Shown here in pieces: positions 16,860 through 25,121 of a stretch of DNA of 64,000 nt. Every line of letters starts with the position of its first letter. Position 1 is the stretch's first letter. Both the position numbers and the translations under genes were made by a program. Source of the stretch: Novosphingobium sp. PhB57 (GTDB lineage: Bacteria > Pseudomonadota > Alphaproteobacteria > Sphingomonadales > Sphingomonadaceae); NCBI RefSeq assembly GCF_004342985.1, contig NZ_SMBO01000006.1, positions 186,001 through 250,000 of the forward strand. Reading direction: 5' to 3'. Below the pieces are notes generated by a model that was not told where the DNA came from, searched no databases, and saw only the letters and a list, made by a program, of their open reading frames with translations.

Positions 16860-17146
16860 GGCGCGGCCTGCTCGGCCAGTCCGGTGCGGGCGATCTGCGC
16901 GAAGACTTCCTGTGCGAACTCGCCGACGAGGGTCATCATCGAACCGCCGAAAACCACCAGCACCACGGCGGTGACGGCCAGTTTCGGCACGAACGTCAGC
17001 GTCTGCTCGTTCACCGAAGTCGCGGCCTGGACCACGCCGACCGCCAGCCCCACCGCCAAGGACGCCAGCAGGACCGGCGCGGCGACGAGTGCCGTCACCC
17101 AGAGCATGCGGTCGGCCAGCGAGAGCAGGGCGGTGATGTCTTCCAT
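16856..17146 (-). CDS. fliQ: Flagellar export apparatus protein FliQ
   Basis: The product has 96 residues with two long hydrophobic helices (LWVTALVAAPVLLASLAVGL and LAVTAVVLVVFGGSMM) and the conserved loop QAATSVNEQTLTFVPK. Four FliQ copies join FliP and FliR in the export gate. It overlaps fliR by 4 bases and starts 3 bases after the fliP stop. Length is slightly above the usual 89 residues because of a short C-terminal tail. Confidence 0.95.
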   Translation of the reverse strand: MEDITALLSLADRMLWVTALVAAPVLLASLAVGLAVGVVQAATSVNEQTLTFVPKLAVTAVVLVVFGGSMMTLVGEFAQEVFAQIARTGLAEQAAP

Positions 17147-17149
17147 CGC

Positions 17150-17935
17150 CTAGCCGAAGCTCGCCGCCAGCGAACCCATCAGCAGGGCCCAGCCGTCGAT
17201 CATCACGAAGAGCAGCAGCTTGAACGGCAGGGAGACCACCATCGGGCTCATCATCATCATGCCCAGGCTCATCAGCACCGAAGACACCACCAGGTCGATC
17301 ACCAGGAACGGCAGGAACAGCATGAAGCCGATCTGGAAGGCCGTCTTGAGTTCGCTGGTGACGAAGGCGGGAAGCAGGATCGAGAAGGGCACGTCTTCGC
17401 TCCTGCCGAAGCGGGCCGGCCCGTTGCCGTTCCGGGCGGCCATGTCGGCGAACATCATGAGGTCCCGCTCGCGGGTCTGGCGGATCATGAAGGCATGGAA
17501 GGCGCGTCCCCCCGCCGCAATTCCCTGTTCGGCATTGATCCGGCCGGCGGCGTAGGGCGCAACGGCATCGGCGTTCACCCTTTCAAGCGTGGGCGCCATG
17601 ACGAAGAGCGAGAGAAACAGGGCCAGTCCGATCAGCACCTGGTTGGGCGGGGACTGCTGCAGACCCAGCGCCTGCCGCAGGATGGCCAGCACCACCAGGA
17701 TGCGGGTGAAGCTGGTCATCATCAGGATCAGGCTGGGCAGGATCGTCAGCAGCCCCATGACCAGCAGGAGCTGCAGGGACATGCTCAGTCCCCCCGAACT
17801 TCCGGCGCCGTCCGCTCCACTGCCTCCCAAGGAACCCAAAGCGCGGTCCAGTGCGCCGGGTATCGCCTCCTGCGCATGGGCGGCGAGCGGCACGAAAAGG
17901 GCCGCGAGCAGGCAGGTGGCGAACAGGCGCTTCAT
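17150..17935 (-). CDS. fliP: Flagellar export apparatus protein FliP
   Basis: The product has 261 residues. A cleavable signal peptide (MKRLFATCLLAALFVPLAAHA) precedes LLVMGLLTILPSLILMMTSF and the conserved LKTAFQIGFMLFLPFLVIDL and GMMMMSPMVVSLPFKLLLFV, typical FliP. It forms the pentameric core of the export pore in the inner membrane. ATG 17935 fits the signal peptide; the frame is open farther upstream only within fliO. It overlaps fliO by 4 bases. Confidence 0.96.
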   Translation of the reverse strand: MKRLFATCLLAALFVPLAAHAQEAIPGALDRALGSLGGSGADGAGSSGGLSMSLQLLLVMGLLTILPSLILMMTSFTRILVVLAILRQALGLQQSPPNQVLIGLALFLSLFVMAPTLERVNADAVAPYAAGRINAEQGIAAGGRAFHAFMIRQTRERDLMMFADMAARNGNGPARFGRSEDVPFSILLPAFVTSELKTAFQIGFMLFLPFLVIDLVVSSVLMSLGMMMMSPMVVSLPFKLLLFVMIDGWALLMGSLAASFG

Positions 17936-18228
17936 GGCTCCGCGGTCCCGGCGGCAACGATGGCGTCGAAATCCGGACGCGCGGGGGCTTCCGCCAGGCG
18001 CGTGAGACCGTGGCGTGTGGCTGCCACCAGGATTTCCCGGTCGTGGAAGGCGATCACCGCCAGGCGCTGGGTGGGCGAGAGCATCAGCGTCTCCACGATC
18101 CGCAAGGACCGGCTGCCGGCGTTCAGCCCCGCCCGCTCCTGCATCTTGCGGGCCAGGATCAGGCAGCCCCAGGCCAGCAGCCCGATGAGCGGCAGCAGGA
18201 CGACCAGCTTGGCCAGATACCAGAGCAT
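17932..18228 (-). CDS. fliO: Flagellar biosynthesis protein FliO
   Basis: This short membrane protein of 98 residues has one N-terminal transmembrane segment (LAKLVVLLPLIGLLAWGCLI) followed by a small cytosolic domain with LRIVETLMLSPTQRLAVIAF, the usual FliO pattern. FliO helps assembly of the FliP ring. Its start overlaps the fliN stop by one base (TGATG) and its end overlaps fliP by 4 bases. Confidence 0.88.
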   Translation of the reverse strand: MLWYLAKLVVLLPLIGLLAWGCLILARKMQERAGLNAGSRSLRIVETLMLSPTQRLAVIAFHDREILVAATRHGLTRLAEAPARPDFDAIVAAGTAEP

Positions 18229-18548
18229 CAGGCCGCGCCTTCCTCGCCGTCGGGCAGGGCCGGGGACAGGGCATCTTCCGCCGACCCGCCCTCGGCGCCC
18301 TCCAGCCCCGCGATCTCCACGATCCTCAGGCCGAAGCGGCCGTTGTGAGACACCACTTCGCCGCGCGCGATCGGCTTGCCGTTGACCAGCACGTCGAGCA
18401 GCTCGTCGGTCAGCCGGTCCAGCACGACTAGGCTTTCGGGGCCGAGCGAGAGCACGTCCTTCAGCTTCATCTGGGTCCGGCCCAGTTCCACGGTCAGGCG
18501 CACGTCGACGTCGCGAAGAAAATCGAGGCCGCGGGGATGGATGCTCAT
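18228..18548 (-). CDS. fliN: Flagellar motor switch protein FliN
   Basis: The product has 106 residues with one SpoA domain: DVRLTVELGRTQMKLKDVLSL, then LDVLVNGKPIARGEVVSHNG and FGLRIVEI. FliN forms the bottom of the C-ring and receives FliH-FliI cargo. It starts 43 bases after the fliM stop. The acidic C-terminal tail of about 20 residues (after the SpoA core) is an extension compared with minimal FliN. Confidence 0.93.
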   Translation of the reverse strand: MSIHPRGLDFLRDVDVRLTVELGRTQMKLKDVLSLGPESLVVLDRLTDELLDVLVNGKPIARGEVVSHNGRFGLRIVEIAGLEGAEGGSAEDALSPALPDGEEGAA

Positions 18549-18591
18549 CGTCGGTCGTTATCCCTGTTGTCTGGAAAGCGGGGTGAAGGCG

Positions 18592-19524
18592 TCAGAACGC
18601 GTGCGTGACCTGGACCGCGACCCGGTCGTCGATTTCCCCGATCGTGCCGCTGGCGAGCGTGCGGCCACCGATCTGGAGCGGAACGCTGCGCGCCACCGCC
18701 ACCGGCAGGATCTCGCCCGGGCGCAAGTTGGACAGGCGCGCCATGCCGAGCCGCATGTCGACAAGCACCGCCGTCACTTCGAGCGGCATGGAGGCGAAGG
18801 GCTCCTCGGCCGGTTCGGGATGCACGAAGCGCCGCCGCCGCGGGGGTCCGTAGCGGGGCGTCGTGGTGGCGGCGGCCAGCGTGGTGGTCGGCAGAGCGAG
18901 GGTGAGGGACCAGGCCGACAGGCCCGGCTCCTCGATGTCCAGCGACAGTGTCAGCAGGTCGGCATGGGCGGGGAAAGGGTCGAGCTGGCGCAGGCTGACA
19001 TCGCGGCGCAGCGGACGGACGCGGTGCTCCTCGCCGCCCTGGCCGTCGAGCGCGAAACTGAGCGCTTCGGCCACGCAAGTCTCGATGTGGGCGAGCAGGA
19101 GCTCGGCGGAAAGCGGGAAGCTTTCGGGCAGGGGATTGGGCACTTCACCGGGGCCGCCGTAGGCTCGGTCCACCAGCCGGAAGACCGGCGCGGCCTCGAA
19201 GATCGCCAGGAGCGGCAGGCCGGAGACGCCCATGCCCATCAGCGTATGCGCCGCCAGACCCGCGATCCCGGCCTCGACCGTCGCCAGCGTGGCAGCCACC
19301 GGCATGGCGGCGCGCACCAGCGGCGCCTCGCCGCCCGACAGCCGGGCAAGGCCCACGGCAAGCGCACGCGTCAACCTTTCCCCGATCAGGGAGAACGCCG
19401 GAACCAGATCCGCGGTCGAGGGGCCCGTTCCCAGCAGTTCGCTGCAGTGATGTGCCGGGTGATGTGCCGGGGGACGGGCCGGGGAGCGGGCTGCATGCCC
19501 GCGGGACGAGTCTGGAGCCGCCAT
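18592..19524 (-). CDS. fliM: Flagellar motor switch protein FliM, divergent
   Basis: The product has 310 residues from ATG 19524 (SD GGAAGG 8 bases upstream). The middle domain has a GGPGE motif (YGGPGE), matching the FliG-contact GGxG loop. The C-terminal SpoA-like domain runs LEVTAVLVDMRLGMARLSNL to the end. The N-terminus is rich in Pro, His and Ala and lacks the EIDxLL-type CheY-P-binding motif of classical FliM. FliM couples CheY signals to rotor switching, so switching here may use another input. It lies between fliL and fliN in the operon. Confidence 0.87.
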   Translation of the reverse strand: MAAPDSSRGHAARSPARPPAHHPAHHCSELLGTGPSTADLVPAFSLIGERLTRALAVGLARLSGGEAPLVRAAMPVAATLATVEAGIAGLAAHTLMGMGVSGLPLLAIFEAAPVFRLVDRAYGGPGEVPNPLPESFPLSAELLLAHIETCVAEALSFALDGQGGEEHRVRPLRRDVSLRQLDPFPAHADLLTLSLDIEEPGLSAWSLTLALPTTTLAAATTTPRYGPPRRRRFVHPEPAEEPFASMPLEVTAVLVDMRLGMARLSNLRPGEILPVAVARSVPLQIGGRTLASGTIGEIDDRVAVQVTHAF

Positions 19525-19549
19525 CACCGCTGCCTTCCTGGATGATGTC

Positions 19550-20155
19550 TCACTGGATGATGAAAGTGCGGAAGTAGACGCCGTCGACGCCGCCGAACCC
19601 TTCCTTGCGGATCAACACGTTGTTGATCGCGGCGGTCAGCCGTTTCTCCAGCCGGTCCTTGCCCGGCATCGTGTAGACGTCGTTCTCGGGCGTATCGGCC
19701 AGGATTTCGAGCAGGGCGGAGCGGATCGCCAGTTCGTGCTTCTTCAGCCAGATCACCACTCGGCCATCCCGCCGCGTGGAGCAGGCCAGGCTCAGCTGGA
19801 CGAGGGCGTCCGAGTCCTTGAGGTTGGAGGTGAAATCCTCGCTGAAGGTGAAGTAGGCCGTGCGATAGGGATCGCCGCCGTCGCCTTCGACCTCGGGCGG
19901 CGCAGCACCCTCTTCACCCTCGGCCTTGGGCATATAGGGATCGTCCTCGCCCTTGCGGACCAGCTTGGGCTGGTTGTCCTCGCGGCTGGAGGCATGGCCG
20001 CCGATCATCCCGCTCATCATGAGCGCCGCCACGCCGCCGCCGCCCACCACCAGCATGCCCGCGGCGATGAGCACGAGAGTCAACTTGCCCCTGCGCCTGG
20101 TTCCTGCCTTGCCGCTGGCCTCGGCGGTGCCGTCCTGCGCTGCCTTTTCGCTCAC
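19550..20155 (-). CDS. fliL: Flagellar basal body-associated protein FliL
   Basis: The product has 201 residues from GTG 20155, chosen because GGGGGG lies 10 bases upstream; a TTG at 20164 would be too close to it. A basic N-terminus precedes one transmembrane segment (LTLVLIAAGMLVVGGGGVAAL), an acidic linker, and a periplasmic domain ending in FGGVDGVYFRTFIIQ, as in FliL. FliL surrounds the stator and raises motor output. It follows fliK by 27 bases. Confidence 0.93.
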   Translation of the reverse strand: MSEKAAQDGTAEASGKAGTRRRGKLTLVLIAAGMLVVGGGGVAALMMSGMIGGHASSREDNQPKLVRKGEDDPYMPKAEGEEGAAPPEVEGDGGDPYRTAYFTFSEDFTSNLKDSDALVQLSLACSTRRDGRVVIWLKKHELAIRSALLEILADTPENDVYTMPGKDRLEKRLTAAINNVLIRKEGFGGVDGVYFRTFIIQ

Positions 20156-20182
20156 TGTACGCAATCCCCCCTTGGTGCCGGA

Positions 20183-21673
20183 TCAGGCATAGATGCCGCT
20201 GCGGTCGCCATCGCGCGGCTCGGGCCGAGACGATCGATGGTGGTGTGCCTGCCGTTCGCGCGAGGAGCCCTGCTGGCCGCCCGCGCCCTGACGCTCCCCT
20301 GCACCGCCGCGATCGGCGCCGGACGCCTGCTGACGCAGATCGCCGCCACCGCCACTGGCGGCATTGCCCGAAGTTGCGGGCTGGTGTTGCCCGGCCGGTT
20401 GGCCGCTATCGCGCGGCGGGTCTCCGGCCGCTCCGTTCTGCGCGCCACCGGCAAGAGAGCCGGCAAGCGAGGCGGCCAGGGCGGCCTGAACCGAGCCGTT
20501 GAAGCCGGGCGAAGCGCTGGCCATGGTCACGGAGAGCCCTCTGTCCTCGTGGCGGAACTCCAGCGAGACCGGCCCGAACTGCGCATGGTTGAGAGCGGTG
20601 CGGACGAGATGCGGGCTGGCCGCCTCGCGCGCTTCGGACAGGCGGCCGACGAGCGTGGCAAAGTCCTGAGGCGCTTCCGCGGGTCGCGACGGACCAGGGC
20701 TGTCGATCGGGGCGGGGACGAGGGGCGATTGCAGGACGGGCGCAGGCACTTGCGACGATGGGAACGCGGTATCCTGCACCGCTGCAGCTAGCGCGGGGCG
20801 GGGGGCTTCCGGCGCGGGCTCGCTCGGACCGGATGCGATCTCGGTCGATACCGCCGGCAACACCGGTGCCTCGGTCCCGCGCGAGGGGCCGCCCGCCACT
20901 CCGGCGAAAGGCGGGAGTGTCGGCGTTCCGGGGGGCTGCGCTTCCCGGCTTGCGGAGACGGCCAGGGGCTGAGCGTGAGCGGACGGTGTCGGGCTCGTTG
21001 TCACGGGTCTCTGCCCCGGAGCAACCTCCAGCACTTCCGCTGCGACGACGGTGATCGGCGCCAGGGCAATGCTGGCGGTATCGAAGGCCGCTGGCGGCGT
21101 TGCGGCGGCCGGGGAGGGAGCCGGGGCGACAGCCGGGGGCAAGGGCATGCGGGGCTGCGGAAGCCTCGCCGCGATGATCGTCGCCTCGCCGCGCGGTGCG
21201 GCGGCGGAACCAGCGGCAGTCGAAGCCGGAACCATCGTCGGCGGCATCGGCGGCGCGACAAGCGCTGCGGTCAGTTCGGTGAGGGTTGCGGGGAGCAGCG
21301 GCGGCGCGGCCCGATCCTCGCTCTCGGCGGTGGTGCCATCCTTTGCGCCGTCCTCGGTGGCAGGGGCCTCTGCTTCGCCGTCCGGCAGGATCTTGCCGCC
21401 TGGTTTGCCGACATTGCCGCCCGGCAGGACGGTCCCGGCCACCCGCTTCACGGCCGCTTCGACCCCGGCCGCGATGCTGGCAACCATCCCAGACGCCGGT
21501 TCCACCGCAGCCACGAGGCCGCCCGCCGCGCCGAGCAGGGCGGCGAAGCCCCCCGTTTCGGCGGCCTTGGCGGAACTTGGCGCGCTTCCGGATGGGGCCG
21601 GGGCGACTGTTGGTGCCGATGCCGGGGCGCCGACTGGTGCCGGGCCAGATACCGGGCCGGAAAAATGGATCAT
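20183..21673 (-). CDS. fliK: Flagellar hook-length control protein FliK
   Basis: The product has 496 residues. The first about 350 are a low-complexity Ala/Pro/Val-rich ruler. The C-terminal part holds FGPVSLEFRHEDRGLSVTMAS, matching the FliK C-terminal domain that acts on FlhB. A Gln/Gly/His-rich tail ends the protein. FliK measures hook length and triggers the FlhB specificity switch, of interest because FlhB here has NPAH. Position between fliJ and fliL supports the call. N-terminal sequence is poorly conserved in the family. Confidence 0.85.
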   Translation of the reverse strand: MIHFSGPVSGPAPVGAPASAPTVAPAPSGSAPSSAKAAETGGFAALLGAAGGLVAAVEPASGMVASIAAGVEAAVKRVAGTVLPGGNVGKPGGKILPDGEAEAPATEDGAKDGTTAESEDRAAPPLLPATLTELTAALVAPPMPPTMVPASTAAGSAAAPRGEATIIAARLPQPRMPLPPAVAPAPSPAAATPPAAFDTASIALAPITVVAAEVLEVAPGQRPVTTSPTPSAHAQPLAVSASREAQPPGTPTLPPFAGVAGGPSRGTEAPVLPAVSTEIASGPSEPAPEAPRPALAAAVQDTAFPSSQVPAPVLQSPLVPAPIDSPGPSRPAEAPQDFATLVGRLSEAREAASPHLVRTALNHAQFGPVSLEFRHEDRGLSVTMASASPGFNGSVQAALAASLAGSLAGGAQNGAAGDPPRDSGQPAGQHQPATSGNAASGGGGDLRQQASGADRGGAGERQGAGGQQGSSRERQAHHHRSSRPEPRDGDRSGIYA

Positions 21674-21721
21674 GCCTTGCAGGTTCCTCGTGTCGAGCGT
21701 TCGAAAAGATGGCGGGAATTG

Positions 21722-22147
21722 CTATTCAAGAGCCGTGCCAGATGGCTTGCGGCCGCCCAGGACCGGGGTTTCGCCGGCCTTGGCGATGGTTCGTTCCTGA
21801 TGGGCTGCGCGGTCCTCGATGGCGGCGCGGCGGCGCTCGGCTTCGGCCAGGAGCAACTGCTTGGCATCGGCGATCGACTGCGCCCGCAAGGCGTCGCCCT
21901 CGGTCGTGCGGCGGATGGCCTGAAGCCCGCCGACGAAGCGCCCGACCTGGTGCAGCGCCGCCCCATCGGTCATTTCACGGCGGCCGCCGTAGTCGTCCGC
22001 CATGCGGCGGGTACGCTCGGACAAGTCGCGCAGTTTCGAAAGGGTGCTTTCGGCCTGCGCCGCTTCGATGGCGGCGGTCTGCTTGGCAATGGCGCGGATC
22101 TTTTCGAGGCGGCGCAGCCGGACGAGGCGCTTGCGTTCTTCCTTCAC
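21722..22147 (-). CDS. fliJ: Flagellar export protein FliJ
   Basis: The product has 141 residues from GTG 22147, two bases after the fliI stop. It is almost entirely charged helix (KRLVRLRRLEKIRAIAKQTA, then AEAERRRAAIEDRAAHQERT), the coiled-coil form of FliJ, which joins the FliI hexamer to FlhA. The frame is open much further upstream through fliI, but that part is a shadow. Sequence conservation is low in this family; gene order makes the call firm. Confidence 0.85.
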   Translation of the reverse strand: MKEERKRLVRLRRLEKIRAIAKQTAAIEAAQAESTLSKLRDLSERTRRMADDYGGRREMTDGAALHQVGRFVGGLQAIRRTTEGDALRAQSIADAKQLLLAEAERRRAAIEDRAAHQERTIAKAGETPVLGGRKPSGTALE

Positions 22148-22149
22148 GG

Positions 22150-23475
22150 TCAGCCTCCCAGCAGGGCCGCGAGCTGCGCGGCGCTGCGCCCCAGGTCGAC
22201 GATGTCGCCCTGGGGCTGGCCGAGGAAGGCGGCCAGCCGCTCGTGCATGGCGATGGCGCGATCGAGCTGCGGGTCGGCGCCCGCGCGGTAGGCTCCCATC
22301 AGCACGAGGTCGCGATTGGCCTCGTAACTCGCTGTCAGTGCGCGGAACTGGCGGGCAAGCTGCTGGTGTTCGGGCGGCACGATGTCGTTCATGACCCGGC
22401 TGAGCGAGGCGGCGATGTCCACCGCGGGATATTGCCCGCGCTGCGCCAGATCGCGCGAGAGGACGATGTGCCCATCGAGGATCGAGCGGGCGGTGTCGAC
22501 CACCGGGTCGTCCTGGTTGTCGCCATCCGCGAGCACGGTGTAGAGCCCCGTGACCGATCCGCCCGAAGCTGCCGAATTGCCCGCCCGCTCCACCAGCTTG
22601 GTGATCGTGGCGAGGGCGGAGGGCGGGTATCCGCGCGCCGCTCCGGGCTCGCCAAGCAGAAGGCCGATCTCGCGCGCGGCATGGGCGACGCGGGTGAGGC
22701 TGTCCATGATGAGCAGCACGCGGCGGCCGCGCGCACGGAAGTGCTCGGCCATCGACGTGGCAAGCATGGCCCCGCGCAGGCGAAGATTGGGCGCGTGATC
22801 GGCGGGCACGGCCACCACCACCGTCTTGTCCTTCTTCGCGGCGTTCATGTGCCGCTCCACGAAGTCCGACACTTCGCGCGCGCGCTCGCCGATCAGGCCG
22901 ACGATGACGATATCGGCCGAGGCGCCGCGCGCGATCATGTCGATCAGCACGGATTTGCCGACGCCCGATCCGGCCATCACGCCGATGCGCTGGCCGACCC
23001 CGAAGGTGGTGAGGGCATTGAGGGCGCGCACGCCGGTGTCGAAGGGCAGGCGCACCGGGCTGCGATCGAGCGCGGATGTCCGCACCCCGCCCGAGGGCCA
23101 TTCCATGCGGCTGTGGATCGCGAAGCCCCCATCGATCGGCAGGCCCTCGCCATCGACGGCGCGACCGAGGAAGGCCTCTCCGACCGGGAGCAGGCCGGGC
23201 CGTCCTTCCGCCCAGACCCGCGCGCCGGGGCGCAGCAGGATCATGTCGCCCAGAAGCATCATCATCGTCCTGCCGTTGCGGAAGCCGATCACTTCGGCTG
23301 CCAGCGACTGGCCCGGCGCATGCGACACGCGGCACATCGCGCCGACCGGCACGGAAAGCCCGCTGACTTCCAGCAGCCCGCCGTCGCAGGCGGCCACCAG
23401 CCCGAAGCGGCGCGGGCCGAGATCGAGCGGCCCGGCGGCAAGATCGGCAAGGATCGGTTCCCAGAGCTTCAGCAT
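22150..23475 (-). CDS. fliI: Flagellum-specific ATPase FliI
   Basis: The product has 441 residues. Walker A is GVMAGSGVGKSVL (about residue 155). Walker B falls in RVLLIMDSLTRVAHAAREIG. Typical T3S-ATPase segments GLIGERAREVSDFVE and GGSVTGLYTVLADGDNQDDP follow. FliI energises unloading of export substrates with FliH and FliJ. ATG 23475 gives the normal length; an upstream ATG 23517 would overlap fliH. Confidence 0.96.
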   Translation of the reverse strand: MLKLWEPILADLAAGPLDLGPRRFGLVAACDGGLLEVSGLSVPVGAMCRVSHAPGQSLAAEVIGFRNGRTMMMLLGDMILLRPGARVWAEGRPGLLPVGEAFLGRAVDGEGLPIDGGFAIHSRMEWPSGGVRTSALDRSPVRLPFDTGVRALNALTTFGVGQRIGVMAGSGVGKSVLIDMIARGASADIVIVGLIGERAREVSDFVERHMNAAKKDKTVVVAVPADHAPNLRLRGAMLATSMAEHFRARGRRVLLIMDSLTRVAHAAREIGLLLGEPGAARGYPPSALATITKLVERAGNSAASGGSVTGLYTVLADGDNQDDPVVDTARSILDGHIVLSRDLAQRGQYPAVDIAASLSRVMNDIVPPEHQQLARQFRALTASYEANRDLVLMGAYRAGADPQLDRAIAMHERLAAFLGQPQGDIVDLGRSAAQLAALLGG

Positions 23476-23491
23476 CGGCCGGCGGGCCCTT

Positions 23492-24121
23492 TCAGCAGCG
23501 GTGCAAGGCCTCGGCAATCGCGCGGCGCCAGTTGGCGGGACCGTCCTCGACCCCGCCGGTCGCCGTCTCGATGCGGACAGTACCGCGTTCGAGCGAGGTG
23601 TCGGGCTGGACCTGCCACTCGGCGGAAAGCCGCGGCGAAACCAGTTTGAGGTCTTCGGGATGGAGGCGGATCAGCCGCTCGTCCTCGGCGCGGGAAAGCA
23701 TCGAGACTGCCACGCCGACGCGCCGCAGCAGCGCTTCCGGCTCGATCGCAAGGGGCGCCACGGCCGCTTCGCAGAGCGCGGCCACGGTATCGCGCAGGCG
23801 CAGGCGGAGTTCTTCCTCCAGCACTTCGTCCAGGCGCGCAAAGGCGAGCGAAAGGCCATTCCGCGCGGTATCTTCGGCCTCCGCGCGCTGCTGCGCTTCC
23901 CGGGCGGCCTGCTCGTGGCCCATGGCAAAGCCGTGGCTGAAGGCCTCTCCGACAGGATCCGCCGCCTCGACCGGGACCACCGTGGGCGGCGGCTCCGGTT
24001 CGGAAGGGCCGAGGTGCAAGGTGCCGCCGAAGCGCAAGTCGGGCTGGAAGCCGGCCGGCTGCGCAAGCGCGTCGATCAGCCGCTTGCCGGGACGGCGGAC
24101 GAAGAAGCCGAGGTCAGACAT
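23492..24121 (-). CDS. fliH: Flagellar assembly protein FliH
   Basis: The product has 209 residues. An N-terminal flexible part with FFVRRPGKRLIDALAQP is followed by a helical stretch (GFAMGHEQAAREAQQRAEAE) and a C-terminal domain with RLHPEDLKLVSPRL, as in FliH/YscL. FliH regulates FliI and docks it to FliN. It overlaps fliG by 8 bases, and fliI starts 16 bases later. Sequence conservation is modest, but order and layout agree. Confidence 0.88.
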   Translation of the reverse strand: MSDLGFFVRRPGKRLIDALAQPAGFQPDLRFGGTLHLGPSEPEPPPTVVPVEAADPVGEAFSHGFAMGHEQAAREAQQRAEAEDTARNGLSLAFARLDEVLEEELRLRLRDTVAALCEAAVAPLAIEPEALLRRVGVAVSMLSRAEDERLIRLHPEDLKLVSPRLSAEWQVQPDTSLERGTVRIETATGGVEDGPANWRRAIAEALHRC

Positions 24122-25121
24122 AGTCGTCGTCCCCCGAACCGAAGGCTATGGCGCCGTCGGCCGCCAGGCGGCGGGCTATGGCCACGACTTCCTTCTGCGC
24201 GGCGACGACATCGGCCAGGCGGGTGCGCCCGCGCGCGACGATCTCGTCCTTCACGCCGTCGGCGGCGCGGCTGGACATGGCGCGGAAGAACAGCTCGCGC
24301 TCCTCCTCGCTCACGCCCTTGAGTGCGTCGATCAGCGTGTCGTTGGGGACGTCGCGCAGCAATGTGCCCATCGACTTGGCATCGAGCACGAAGAGGTGCT
24401 CGAACTTGAACATCTCCTCCTCGATGCGGCGGGCGAGGACCTTGTCGCGGCGGGTGAGTTCGCCCAGCACGCGCTTTTCGACGACTTTGCCGACGCCGTT
24501 GATGATTTCCGCCGCCTCGCGCGCGCCGCCGATGGCGAGCGGGCGCTGGCCGTGGCACTCGGCGATGCGGCGGGCCAGCAGTTCCTCCAGCATCAGGATC
24601 GCCTGCGGGGATACCGGTCCCAGGGTGGCGATGCGGTGGACGATCTCTGGCTGTTCCGGGGCGGGCAGCGCATGGAGCACGGCAGCGGCCACCTCGGGAT
24701 CGAGCTGCACCAGCAGCACGGCGATCGCCTGCGGATGTTCGCCGCGCACCAGCGGCACCAGCGAATCCGGGGTCAGCCAGCGCGCCAGTTCGAGCGTGGA
24801 GTGCAGAGGCGCGGCGGGCAGGATGCGGCGCATCACGTTGTCCGCCTTCACTTCGCCCACCGCGCGCGTGATCATGCCCCGCACCTGGCCGACCCGGTCG
24901 TGCGCGACGAGACCGAGCGCCTCGGTCTTGGCGACGAAGCCGGCGATGGCCTCGGCGATCACCTCGGGGCCGATCTCCCCCAGCGCGCACATCTTTTCGC
25001 CCAGGCGGCGAAGTTCGTCCGGTTCGAGTTCGGAAAGGATGCGGCTCGTCTGGTCCTCGTCGAGCAGCATCATCATGATCGCTGCGCTGTCAGGCGCGCG
25101 CAGGGGGGCGGTCTCGCTCAT
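24114..25121 (-). CDS. fliG: Flagellar motor switch protein FliG
   Basis: The product has 335 residues. Armadillo-like domains hold EHPQAIAVLLVQLDPEVAAAVL (EHPQ motif, middle domain). The C-terminal torque helix includes EEMFKFEHLFVLDAKSM followed by LLRDVPNDTLIDALKG, so one Asp and the Arg of the charged stator-facing set are kept while the neighbouring Asp is Ala. FliG sits on FliF and is driven by MotA. ATG 25121 overlaps the fliF stop by one base. Confidence 0.95.
   Translation of the reverse strand: MSETAPLRAPDSAAIMMMLLDEDQTSRILSELEPDELRRLGEKMCALGEIGPEVIAEAIAGFVAKTEALGLVAHDRVGQVRGMITRAVGEVKADNVMRRILPAAPLHSTLELARWLTPDSLVPLVRGEHPQAIAVLLVQLDPEVAAAVLHALPAPEQPEIVHRIATLGPVSPQAILMLEELLARRIAECHGQRPLAIGGAREAAEIINGVGKVVEKRVLGELTRRDKVLARRIEEEMFKFEHLFVLDAKSMGTLLRDVPNDTLIDALKGVSEEERELFFRAMSSRAADGVKDEIVARGRTRLADVVAAQKEVVAIARRLAADGAIAFGSGDDDYV

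Noticed and set aside
20161..20180. GGCACC then TTGC on the minus strand before fliL as a sigma-54 promoter
   Set aside because: The two halves are five bases too far apart.
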